Numbered from the stretch's first letter, positions 1 to 6,415 are shown. The stretch: DNA of 10,905 nucleotides from an uncultured bacterium (GCA_934875675.1 CAKXIK010000069.1:1-10905); one strand, 5' to 3'. Notes: generated by a model not told the origin, from the letters alone. Program-made: numbers and translations.

Positions 1-75
1 TGTGGTGAACTCATTATACCATATCTCGCGGGAGGCTTCCTCTCTTTTTGGGTCACATCATTTTAACACATACAA
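1..75. repeat. Left arm of 75-bp perfect terminal inverted repeat
   Basis: Bases 1-75 are the exact reverse complement of 10830-10904; the match breaks at base 76 (A here, where the right arm would need T). The arm contains an outward-facing extended -10 element (TGGTATAAT, minus strand, 13-21) and a short GAGG/CCTC hairpin. No transposase or recombinase lies inside. The window begins at the first base of the match and ends one base past it, so this may be a genomic repeat at which an assembly stopped, a recombination repeat, or an assembly fold-back. Confidence 0.95.
13..21 (-). promoter_or_regulatory. Outward extended -10 element in left repeat arm
   Basis: On the minus strand this reads TGGTATAAT, a perfect TATAAT hexamer with the TGn extension that can replace a -35 box. 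No convincing -35 hexamer is seen 16-18 bp upstream. It would fire out of the window to the left, so any target gene is not visible. It is the mirror copy of the element at 10884-10892. Confidence 0.45.
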
Positions 76-110
76 AAAGAAAGATATTAACAATTATGCA
101 AATTAATTTG

Positions 111-158
111 AAAAAAATAAAGACAGATGCAGATTTTGTCATCATACTGCATTCGTCT
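111..158 (-). terminator. Terminator of the DUF5685 / J-domain / membrane protein operon
   Basis: Reading the minus strand after the stop codon at 169, a 12-bp stem pairs AGACGAATGCAG (158-147) with CTGCATCTGTCT (132-121). It has one G-U pair and one A-C mismatch, a 14-nt loop, and is followed by TTATTTTTTT (120-111). Position and T-run fit an intrinsic terminator closing the three-gene minus-strand operon. Confidence 0.7.
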
Positions 159-168
159 CCATTTTTCA

Positions 169-705
169 TCAGATATGAAATAATCGATGTAGCTTTGGCT
201 GCAAACGACGAGCATAGGTAGCTGCTAAGCATGTAAGTGCATAGTCATAAAGCAAAAAAATCAGATTGCCTGCAATCAAAAAAATAAGCGGCAAACTCTT
301 TCCAAAAATTTCAAATTCGTCTGGTGAAAGACCACCCAATGCACTTAGAATAAAATATACGGCAATAACCGCCACATTAAACACTGCCAGCTTGAGACAA
401 AAAGCAAAGCGTGGTCGATGCATTCCCTCAAACAATGCTTTCAGAATCGGATAATAACCAAAGAAGCAAACAAACATCAGCTTTGCTTCCAAATCCGGCG
501 CAAGGATAAAGGAGAGCAGAGAAACCACCACATAAACCAGTGCTGCCCAACGTTTTCCCTTTTCCATGACAACTGCAATCAATAAAACACCTGCCAAGGC
601 CGGTAAAGCATAGGTGGCAAACGGGATCAGCCCGGTAAGAAACATACACACAATACAAAGCGCTGAAACGATACCGCACAACGCAATCGATCCAGTCCGG
701 TTCAC
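169..705 (-). CDS. Six-helix membrane protein, ECF transporter S-component-like
   Basis: A 178-residue, very hydrophobic protein with about six predicted transmembrane helices (roughly residues 5-27, 30-47, 53-70, 75-92, 102-125 and 137-162) and a basic C-terminal tail. Size, helix count and the glycine/alanine-rich first helices resemble the substrate-binding S components of energy-coupling factor (ECF) vitamin transporters, but no ligand-defining motif is recognised and it could be an uncharacterised membrane family. The start is GTG at 705-703, preceded by AAGGGG at about 10 nt; an in-frame stop lies just upstream, at 712-714. It begins 40 nt after the J-domain gene stop and is the last gene before the terminator at 111-158. 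No ATPase or EcfT gene is nearby, so if it is an S component it must share a module encoded elsewhere. Confidence 0.75.
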   Translation of the reverse strand: MNRTGSIALCGIVSALCIVCMFLTGLIPFATYALPALAGVLLIAVVMEKGKRWAALVYVVVSLLSFILAPDLEAKLMFVCFFGYYPILKALFEGMHRPRFAFCLKLAVFNVAVIAVYFILSALGGLSPDEFEIFGKSLPLIFLIAGNLIFLLYDYALTCLAATYARRLQPKLHRLFHI

Positions 706-745
706 ATCCGGTCATCCCCTTCTGTTTTCTGCGAAATCCGACTGT

Positions 746-1399
746 TTAGCAACAGGGAATCAAGTCTCCTCCCATGCATTCACAACAGCAATCCGCACAA
801 ATTAAACTGCTACAAATATCACAACCGCTTGTGCCGCGTGTACCTTGGGTGTTGTATCCTCCAAAATTTCCATTGCGCTGTACTTCCACCTGATTGAGAG
901 CGGCACGGTACTCCGTATTAGAAGGGTCCCTCTGGCAGGCCACCTGCAGATTGGAATAAGCATCATCCATCCAACCACGGCGATAAAGCACGGTTCCTTT
1001 TAGGAAATACCATTCTGCATCCCGGTTTGACGACGGAACGCCATTTAAAATCTGCTCGGCATCTGCTATGCGTCCGGAGCGAATCATATTGCGAACATCC
1101 GTAAAACTGGAGGAACCGCCATAGGAATTTGCGGAACCATCGCCATAGCTTTGATTTTGTGCCTGGCCCCAGCCATAGGGAGCGGAATTAGCTGCACCGG
1201 ATGCTTTGGCTTTATGCTGACGCATCACTTCATCGTATGCTTCGTTAATCTCTTTCATTTTTTCAGAAGCAAGGTCATTTAAAGGGCTATCCGCATAATT
1301 ATCGGGATGATACTTTTTTGCCAAGGTTCGATATGCTGTTTTAATTTCATCCTCAGTTGCAGAAGGCGAGATGCCGAGCACCTTGTAAGGATCTGTCAT
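746..1399 (-). CDS. J-domain protein with TPR-like middle and Cys-rich tail
   Basis: A 217-residue protein beginning with a J domain (about residues 2-62) that carries the HPD tripeptide at 31-33, needed to stimulate DnaK ATPase activity. A Gly/Ser/Asn/Tyr-rich linker follows (about 65-100). The next part (about 102-172) has TPR-like helices (GRIADAEQIL, then WYFLKGTVLYRRGWMDDAY). The tail ends with nine cysteines in 25 residues, including CDIC, CCCEC and a terminal CC. It lacks the canonical DnaJ zinc domain (CxxCxGxG repeats) and substrate-binding domains, so it is a specialised co-chaperone and not general DnaJ. ATG at 1399 is chosen because AAAGGA lies 11 nt upstream; the in-frame ATG at 1411 abuts that same AAAGGA, leaving no spacing. 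It sits 33 nt after the DUF5685 gene, in one operon. The tail may bind metal or anchor the protein; this is inference. Confidence 0.9.
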   Translation of the reverse strand: MTDPYKVLGISPSATEDEIKTAYRTLAKKYHPDNYADSPLNDLASEKMKEINEAYDEVMRQHKAKASGAANSAPYGWGQAQNQSYGDGSANSYGGSSSFTDVRNMIRSGRIADAEQILNGVPSSNRDAEWYFLKGTVLYRRGWMDDAYSNLQVACQRDPSNTEYRAALNQVEVQRNGNFGGYNTQGTRGTSGCDICSSLICADCCCECMGGDLIPCC

Positions 1400-1432
1400 T
1401 CTTAAGACCATTCCTTTCGTTTCAGCGAGAGT

Positions 1433-2323
1433 TTAAAGCTTCGCTTCGCGCTTTTTTCTTTCACCGGCCAGTACACGACGCTGAGCATCGGCCAAACCTT
1501 GTGTAAAAATATTATCGATAATCGGCTCAAGCCTGCGAAATCCAAGCAGCGCCCCTGACTGCACAATCCGTGCGGCAGAAGCATTGAGCACTTCATTCAT
1601 ATATTTCCGCGCTGCAGCAATTTGATCCTCTGAGGCATTCTGCAAAAGCGAAAACTTCTGGATCAATGGATTAAACTGACCTTTTTTCAAGTCTTCGGGC
1701 AAATCATCTGAGGCATCCATCAAATAGACCCACCGACCGAGATGGTAACCTATTTCTTTCAAAATTCTGCGTTCTGATTCCTGACAGGAAATTTGCGCAA
1801 ATATTTCTCTCAAAGCCTGTGCACTTGGCTCCGCACACCTGTCAATGCTTGACTCCGATTGTGCTTCTGCCTCGGTTTGCTTTTGCATAGCTTCCGCAAT
1901 TTTAGCTGCAAGCTCCGGATAACGTGCTGTCGCTTTTTTGTTCCAGCGGGATGCCCAGGGCATCAACAGCCGCGCCTTAAGCCCTCCCAAAAAAGAACGA
2001 TCCTCAATGTCATCCTTTAATTTGTAATAAGTGAGCAGCACTGTCACTGCTGCAGCCAAAGAAAGGCTGTTTTCTGCTCCGCAAAGAAAATTACAACGCT
2101 TGAGAGGATTGCAGGTACAGTGTGACTTCTGCATGGTAGCACATTCCTGCGAAAGAGAAATGCTCAACAGTGCAACAAACGCACCATCATAGCTTAGCGC
2201 AAATCTTGCAGCAACACCATATTCTTTTCCCAGCGACTTGCACAGCGCGCAGTAAATTCCTTTGTATGCTTCATATTCGCAAACGCGCATTTCCGGTTTA
2301 AACGGTCTGATATAACCGAACAC
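1433..2323 (-). CDS. DUF5685 family protein
   Basis: A 296-residue protein recognised as DUF5685 by its opening MFGYIRPFKPEMRVCEYEAY and the following YCALCKSLG (CxxC at 25-28). A second cysteine cluster lies at 69-81 (CTCNPLKRCNFLC). Two acidic motifs, KLKDDIED (101-108) and DASDDLPEDLKKGQFNP (203-219), recall the paired Asp-rich motifs of all-helical isoprenoid synthases. No enzymatic activity is established that I know of. A polar Glu/Gln/Ser-rich stretch (about 147-170) separates the halves and the C-terminus is strongly basic. The start is GTG at 2323-2321 with AAGGA 9 nt upstream. It is the first gene of the operon with the J-domain and membrane protein genes, a neighbourhood I associate with many Clostridia. 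Family call is confident; function is unknown. Confidence 0.85.
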   Translation of the reverse strand: MFGYIRPFKPEMRVCEYEAYKGIYCALCKSLGKEYGVAARFALSYDGAFVALLSISLSQECATMQKSHCTCNPLKRCNFLCGAENSLSLAAAVTVLLTYYKLKDDIEDRSFLGGLKARLLMPWASRWNKKATARYPELAAKIAEAMQKQTEAEAQSESSIDRCAEPSAQALREIFAQISCQESERRILKEIGYHLGRWVYLMDASDDLPEDLKKGQFNPLIQKFSLLQNASEDQIAAARKYMNEVLNASAARIVQSGALLGFRRLEPIIDNIFTQGLADAQRRVLAGERKKREAKL

Positions 2324-2360
2324 ACAAACACATCCTTAATATATCAACGTTTATTATTTT

Positions 2361-2390
2361 ACAATAGCTATACCGCCGATACATTAACAA
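2361..2390 (-). promoter_or_regulatory. Possible promoter for the DUF5685 operon
   Basis: On the minus strand, TTGTTA (2390-2385) is followed after 18 bp by TATTGT (2366-2361), about 40 nt before the GTG start of the DUF5685 gene. Neither hexamer is strong and the region is AT-rich, so other placements are possible, for example TAAAAT at 2361-2356. Confidence 0.3.
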
Positions 2391-2827
2391 GGTGTAAATT
2401 TTTCTTCATGCAGCTCCAAACTCCGCGCAAACAGAAGAAAATTTTGAAACACTGTTAACCTTGCTGATCGGCAGAATGAAAACGAGATGTTTGTTCACAA
2501 ACTTTTGGGTGCGTCTCTTAACCCAAGAAAATGTCCTTACCTACTCTTCTTGATTTTCTGAGACAACACTTACGAACGAATTCAACGAAAAATGTAACAA
2601 CATAGAAGTTCTCAAGAGAAAGACATATGGCGGCCGCCGCTTTAAACACCTCCGTAATTCTATTTTTATAGGTTTCGTTACCCCTTCAAAAAGAAAGTTG
2701 GTACTTTCTTTCCACTCAACTATTCTTTTAGCTTCATTTTCCGATTTATCCCGATCATCGACAAAGAACTTCCATTATTTCGTGTTCCTTATCCCACGTA
2801 AAAATTGAGAATATTGTTCTTGTGCAT
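2391..2827. other. Gene-free intergenic stretch with GC-rich palindrome
   Basis: No convincing gene is seen here. It contains a 10-bp GC palindrome GGCGGCCGCC (2629-2638) in otherwise AT-rich DNA and a perfect 9-bp-arm hairpin at 2690-2711. It also has a minus-strand open frame of 43 codons (2649 to 2518) whose GTG start overlaps its GGAGG and therefore lacks normal spacing. A sequence close to a Spo0A box (TTTGTCGAT, minus strand, about 2756-2764) is probably coincidental. The stretch could hide a small RNA or a decayed gene; nothing here decides between these. Confidence 0.5.
2690..2711 (-). terminator. Perfect 9-bp hairpin, possible weak terminator
   Basis: AAAGAAAGT (2690-2698) and ACTTTCTTT (2703-2711) are exact reverse complements around a 4-nt loop. 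On the minus strand the hairpin is followed by extra T residues. The stem is AT-rich, and no gene clearly ends just before it, so its role as a terminator is uncertain; it may belong to an unrecognised transcript in this gap. Confidence 0.35.
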
Positions 2828-2875
2828 AAAAAAAGACTTCCTGCTGCAGCTACAAACCACAACAGGAAATCTTTT
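2828..2875 (-). terminator. Strong intrinsic terminator of the aminotransferase gene
   Basis: On the minus strand, AAAGATTTCCTGTTG (2874-2860) pairs with CAGCAGGAAGTCTTT (2846-2832) over 15 bp including G-U pairs, around a 13-nt loop, and runs into a seven-T tract (2834-2828). It lies about 75 nt after the stop codon at 2950, so the aminotransferase is transcribed as a single-gene unit. Confidence 0.9.
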
Positions 2876-2949
2876 GATGCACTGTGTTTCGTCGGTGAGA
2901 CCGAACAAAGTCACAGCAGATTTACGGAATCATGGGACAATTCTGAAAT

Positions 2950-4260
2950 TCAGATACCCTTCTGCATTTCCTCAATAGAGGCAAGTACAGCATCTGCCAT
3001 GTAAGCAAGCTGCTCATTGGAAAGACCATAAAGCGGCAGATGCGTATAGCGATGGTAGAAATATTCTTCGCACACCGGGCAGCCCTTTGCAATTTCATCG
3101 GCATCGTAACCGAAAGTGCGCAGAACATCAAAACGATAAAGCGGACCAAAGTGAGCGATCTGAGTAACGCCTTTTTCTGCCAGCTTCTTCTTAAGAACCT
3201 GAATGTCGCCACCGGCCTTTTCAGGATCGATGCGCAGCAGATAAAGGTGGAAGGTTGGCACGGTGCCATTATCGCCCAGCTCCTGCGGAAGAATAGCAGA
3301 ATTACCAGCAAAGCGTTTATCCAGATATTCAGCCGCTTCACGACGAGCATCAAGGATATGCTGATAACGCTCTACCTGCAGGCGAAGACCAAGACCCTGA
3401 ATTTCAGTGGTGGAAGAATTGATTCCGACAAACGGCTCATTCTTGCCTTCAATTGCACGGACATCATACAGCCAATCTTTGATCTGACGCTCAAAGTTCA
3501 AGCCGAAGAAACGAGCTGCTTTTGCTTCCGCACGCAGTTTATCATCTGTTGTAGTCATGATGCCGCCTTCACCAAAGGAAGTGCAATTTTTAACCTCATG
3601 GAACGAGAAGGAGGCAAAATCACCAATCGTACCCATCTTTTTGCCATGATAAGAACCACCGAACGCGTGAGCAGCGTCTTCAAGCACCAGAATGTTATGT
3701 TCTTTTGCAAGCTTCATCAGCGGATCCATATCAACCGGATAACCACCCAGATGCACCGGAACAATCATCTTCGTTTTTGCAGTAATCTTGCGTGCAACGT
3801 CAGCCGGATCCATACACATGGTTTTCGGATCAACGTCGGCAAAAACAAGCTTACAGCCAATAGAGAGCGGGTATGCCATTGTTGCGATAAACGTAATTGC
3901 CGGAACAATTACTTCGTCGCCTGCTTTCAGGTTCGCATATTTGTAAGCAATTTCAAAACCTGCAGTTGCATTGTTTACAAAAAGGCTGCCGGTAGTGCCA
4001 AGGAACTGATCCACAGCAGCTTCTGCCTTTTCAACCTCTGTGCCGAGAGAAAGCTTTCCAGGAGGTGTGGAAACCTTGGCAAGCTTCTGCACGCTTGCTG
4101 CAACCTCAGCAATGGCGGAATCGTACTCTTCACCGCTTCCCTGCTGCATAAACTTAACAACTTCCATCAAATCCTGTGCATTGTAATTTTCACCAACGGC
4201 AGGCCACGGAACCTTGGAATCACCTGTGTTGTACCGAAAATCTGAATCCTTTTTCGCCAT
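2950..4260 (-). CDS. DegT/DnrJ/EryC1/StrS family PLP aminotransferase
   Basis: A 436-residue fold-type I PLP enzyme of the sugar/AHBA-type aminotransferase family. Visible hallmarks are VNNATAG (about 95-101, phosphate-binding region), the LVLEDAAHAFGG stretch with Asp195 expected to contact the pyridine nitrogen, and SFHEVKN (219-225) with Lys224 as the Schiff-base lysine followed by GEGG. SFHEVKN resembles the WecE/RffA-type SFHETKN. These enzymes usually transaminate nucleotide-linked keto-sugars for surface glycans, but no other sugar-nucleotide gene is adjacent, so the substrate is unknown. It is longer than the usual 360-400 residues because of an N-terminal extension (about residues 1-80). 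ATG at 4260 has AGGAGG 8 nt upstream; earlier in-frame codons to 4350 lie in the leader and partly upstream of the likely transcription start. It is monocistronic, with a promoter at 4352-4379 and a terminator at 2828-2875. Confidence 0.93.
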   Translation of the reverse strand: MAKKDSDFRYNTGDSKVPWPAVGENYNAQDLMEVVKFMQQGSGEEYDSAIAEVAASVQKLAKVSTPPGKLSLGTEVEKAEAAVDQFLGTTGSLFVNNATAGFEIAYKYANLKAGDEVIVPAITFIATMAYPLSIGCKLVFADVDPKTMCMDPADVARKITAKTKMIVPVHLGGYPVDMDPLMKLAKEHNILVLEDAAHAFGGSYHGKKMGTIGDFASFSFHEVKNCTSFGEGGIMTTTDDKLRAEAKAARFFGLNFERQIKDWLYDVRAIEGKNEPFVGINSSTTEIQGLGLRLQVERYQHILDARREAAEYLDKRFAGNSAILPQELGDNGTVPTFHLYLLRIDPEKAGGDIQVLKKKLAEKGVTQIAHFGPLYRFDVLRTFGYDADEIAKGCPVCEEYFYHRYTHLPLYGLSNEQLAYMADAVLASIEEMQKGI

Positions 4261-4284
4261 TGAAAAGACCTCCTGTTTCATTTC

Positions 4285-4303
4285 ATTTATGCAATGCATA
4301 AAT
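4285..4303. promoter_or_regulatory. 19-bp perfect palindrome in aminotransferase leader
   Basis: ATTTATGCA and TGCATAAAT are exact reverse complements around a single central A. It lies between the likely transcription start (about 4345) and the Shine-Dalgarno of the aminotransferase, ending 24 bp before the ATG. The arms of 9 bp and odd centre fit a dimeric repressor operator; as RNA the loop would be too small for all pairs but an 8-bp or shorter hairpin could still form. The binding protein is unknown. Confidence 0.6.
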
Positions 4304-4320
4304 AATATTTTTAAAATTTT

Positions 4321-4343
4321 ACGGAAGCGTAACTTGCTTCCGT
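4321..4343 (-). other. 5'-end mRNA hairpin of the aminotransferase transcript
   Basis: ACGGAAGC (4321-4328) and GCTTCCGT (4336-4343) form an 8-bp GC-containing stem with a 7-nt loop immediately after the predicted transcription start. No long T-run follows on the minus strand (AAAATTTTAAAAAT), so it is more likely a 5' mRNA-stabilising or protein-binding hairpin than an attenuator. Confidence 0.55.
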
Positions 4344-4351
4344 TTGACATT

Positions 4352-4379
4352 ATTATATCAAATCACATTTTTTTTGCAA
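4352..4379 (-). promoter_or_regulatory. Promoter of the aminotransferase gene
   Basis: On the minus strand, TTGCAA (4379-4374) and a perfect TATAAT (4357-4352) are separated by 16 bp that include a run of six A. Transcription would begin near 4345, giving a leader of about 85 nt that starts with the 4321-4343 hairpin and contains the 4285-4303 palindrome. Confidence 0.7.
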
Positions 4380-4657
4380 GGGTTATCTGCTGAATGATAA
4401 AAAAATAACGAAAAAGAAGGAAAAAAGTTCTTTTCTTCTTTTCATGACGCTATTTTCTTTAAAAAGGCAATCGGACACAAATAGGCAGTGGTTCTTATTG
4501 AAATGAAACAAATACCCAATCCTATAGTAATCAGATCTTCTTACAAAATAATTTTCTTGAAAAATGTATGAACACTCTGTTTGTCTTCAAAGTTAAAATG
4601 TGTGGTAATATCTATGGGGGTTGCCTTGCGTCTATTGCAATGATCACTTTATTTTTA
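4380..4657. other. Gene-free divergent intergenic region
   Basis: This AT-rich stretch separates the divergent aminotransferase and glycoside hydrolase promoters. A purine run faces a pyrimidine run at about 4411-4445 (GAAAAAGAAGG against CTTCTTTTC), which could form an imperfect AT-rich hairpin. No open frame with a ribosome binding site and no recognisable RNA is seen. Confidence 0.5.
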
Positions 4658-4686
4658 TTTACAAATGAACGCACATATATTATAAT
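4658..4686 (+). promoter_or_regulatory. Promoter of the glycoside hydrolase gene
   Basis: TTTACA (4658-4663, five of six consensus bases) and a perfect TATAAT (4681-4686) are separated by the ideal 17 bp. Transcription would begin near 4693, leaving an unusually long untranslated leader of about 200 nt before the ATG at 4896. Confidence 0.75.
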
Positions 4687-4692
4687 GACTCA

Positions 4693-4895
4693 AAAGAAGC
4701 GCAAACTCTGCTATTTTATGAATAAATAGGAAAATTGGATCAATCCCCTTCCGCTATGATAATGCTCCTACCGAATATTCAACTGGTCACCTACTAAACA
4801 AATATGGTCCCGGATGTACATTCAATCTAAAGCCCGGTACTTTGACCTGCAATCACGTCCGACTTTTTATGCTAAATTGTGAGGTGCTAATATTT
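4693..4895 (+). other. Long leader of the glycoside hydrolase mRNA
   Basis: About 200 nt lie between the predicted transcription start and the ATG. The frame of the hydrolase stays open back to 4722 with no ATG before 4896, and the translation is protein-like (for example RYDNAPTEYSTG). It also holds short out-of-frame ATG frames of 3, 13 and 22 codons. It may be a regulatory leader, an N-terminal remnant or the tail of a decayed gene. I do not recognise a riboswitch class. Confidence 0.45.
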
Positions 4896-6368
4896 ATGGA
4901 AATCCATGAATATGTGGAAAAATTCAATGCCGCCGATGAAGAATGTTATACGCAATTGATTTCTAATAATCAGGCGTTATCCTTTCTTATGGATAATGCG
5001 CCCAGGCTTTTTTGTCCCGATGCAGTAATCGAAGAAACCTTCGCTTTCCGCACATGGACGCTTCGTAAGCATTTTAAAATGACGGCAGACGGTCTCGTTT
5101 TGACAGAGTTTTTGCCAAAGGTTCCGTGGTCTGGTCTGCACAATACCATCAGTGCTCCCTTATTCCATCATCTTAACGAGAGCAGATGGTTTAAAAATTC
5201 TGACGAATTACTCGACTATATATCTCTCTTTTTAGACGAAAAAGCCGACACATATGCCTATTCTACACCTGCTGTTTGGGAAATCCTGAATTTTTTAAAG
5301 GTTACCGGCAATCTGAATTATGCTGTCACTCATGTTGAAAAGCTTGAGAATTATGTTGCGACATTTGAAAATATGCACGCTTTAAAAAACGGGTTGTTTT
5401 GGTCAATAGATGGATGTGATGCTATGGAGTTCTCGATCAGCGGCACTACTCCTGATCTTGAATCCTTAAAGGGGGTTCGTCCCACCCTGAACAGCTATAT
5501 GTTTGGTGCATATGCGGCAATGGCAGAAATAGAAAAGCTATGCGGTAATGAGGAGAAAGCAAATCATTACGAGGAAAAAGCACAGCTGCTTAAAAAGGCG
5601 TATAACATCGTTGGTTTTGACGGTGATTTCTATAAAGCAATTCATCTTGATGTCGAGGCGCTAAATGGAAATATTGACTGCAGCGACATTCCAGGTGAAC
5701 TAAACGTTCGGGAGCTGATTGGGTATATTCCTTTTATTTATGGACTTGGAAGCATTGATCAATCCGACTGTTTTAAATATTTGAAGGATGCAACCGTCTT
5801 TTCTGCAAAAACTGGTTTTGCGACAGCTGATATTTCACATCCGAGATTTTTATATCGTGTAAACCATGAATGCTTATGGAATGGTTATGTCTGGCCCTAT
5901 GCAACCAGCCAGGTCATTACTGCCGCGATTAATTTTCTTGAAAACAGCACATCTGAAGTGTTAAGTTATCACGACTTATACGGATATATCAAAAAATATG
6001 CTGAAATGCATTATAGGAATATTGATGGTAAATCTATTAACTTTATTGATGAAGTGATGAGCCCTCGGGAACAAATATGGACATCCAGAGAAATCCTGAA
6101 ACAGTCAGGATGGTTGCCTGATAAGGGTGGATACGAACGAGGCAAGGATTATAATCACTCAACTTTTATAGACCTTGTCATTCGAGGTCTGATCGGTGTT
6201 AAAGAATCTTCCGATCAATTGATTGCTGAGCCACATGTACAGGGCATCTGGTCATGGTTTAAATTAGAAAATATTTCTTTTCATAAAAAATCCTACACCA
6301 TCTATTATGATGAAAATGGAACGAAATTCGGAAAAGGTATTGGCGTCATAATAGAAGAAGAAAAATAG
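4896..6368 (+). CDS. MGH1-like (trehalase-type) glycoside hydrolase
   Basis: A 490-residue cytoplasmic protein (no signal peptide) of the MGH1-like, six-hairpin (alpha/alpha)6-barrel glycosidases related to GH63/GH37. Recognisable blocks are RKH...LTEFLPKVPWSGLHNTIS (from about residue 57), HHLNESRWF (91-99), LFWSIDGCDAMEFSISG (167-183, expected to hold a catalytic Asp), RPTLNSYM (195-202), LWNGYVWPYATSQ (327-339) and KDYNHSTFIDLVIRGLIGV (417-435). The family hydrolyses alpha-linked sugars or glycosides; the substrate here cannot be named. ATG at 4896 is chosen because GAGGTG (4881-4886) is 9 nt upstream, whereas the TTG at 4842 has no such site. It is the only plus-strand gene, has its own promoter, and looks richer in A/T-ending codons than the MBOAT and DnaJ-type genes, which may mean separate acquisition. 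Family placement is good; exact activity is open. Confidence 0.85.
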   Translation: MEIHEYVEKFNAADEECYTQLISNNQALSFLMDNAPRLFCPDAVIEETFAFRTWTLRKHFKMTADGLVLTEFLPKVPWSGLHNTISAPLFHHLNESRWFKNSDELLDYISLFLDEKADTYAYSTPAVWEILNFLKVTGNLNYAVTHVEKLENYVATFENMHALKNGLFWSIDGCDAMEFSISGTTPDLESLKGVRPTLNSYMFGAYAAMAEIEKLCGNEEKANHYEEKAQLLKKAYNIVGFDGDFYKAIHLDVEALNGNIDCSDIPGELNVRELIGYIPFIYGLGSIDQSDCFKYLKDATVFSAKTGFATADISHPRFLYRVNHECLWNGYVWPYATSQVITAAINFLENSTSEVLSYHDLYGYIKKYAEMHYRNIDGKSINFIDEVMSPREQIWTSREILKQSGWLPDKGGYERGKDYNHSTFIDLVIRGLIGVKESSDQLIAEPHVQGIWSWFKLENISFHKKSYTIYYDENGTKFGKGIGVIIEEEK

Positions 6369-6377
6369 AAAAGATAA

Positions 6378-6415
6378 AAAGAGTCAACCGCTGAATACTC
6401 AGTAGTTGGCTCTTT
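6378..6415. terminator. Bidirectional terminator between convergent genes
   Basis: AAAGAGTCAAC (6378-6388) pairs with GTTGGCTCTTT (6405-6415), with an inner CTGA/TCAG stem (6391-6394 and 6399-6402). It begins 10 nt after the hydrolase stop. On the plus strand the following T-run is short, but on the minus strand it is followed by TTTTTATCTTTT, so it can also stop the MBOAT-DHHW transcript whose last stop is at 6469. Confidence 0.8.

Noticed and set aside
1..75. Transposon terminal inverted repeats or linear replicon telomeres
   Set aside because: No transposase, integrase, protelomerase or replication gene lies inside, and the cargo is ordinary chromosomal genes. A direct target duplication cannot be checked because the window ends at the repeat.
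2623..2638. CATATG next to GCGGCCGC, resembling NdeI and NotI cloning sites (vector contamination)
   Set aside because: The flanks are AT-rich native-looking sequence with no vector features, and a GC palindrome can contain these sites by chance.
2748..2766. Spo0A-box-like sequence
   Set aside because: A single 8-of-9 match in AT-rich DNA, far from any clear promoter, is expected by chance.
3040..4245. Long plus-strand open frame of about 400 codons opposite the aminotransferase
   Set aside because: It is entirely antisense to a gene with full catalytic motifs, promoter, ribosome binding site and terminator. Its translation is rich in Cys, His, Arg and Asn with no domain-like pattern.
4261..4350. 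30-residue N-terminal extension of the aminotransferase
   Set aside because: It covers the leader hairpin and palindrome; ATG at 4260 has AGGAGG at 8 nt.
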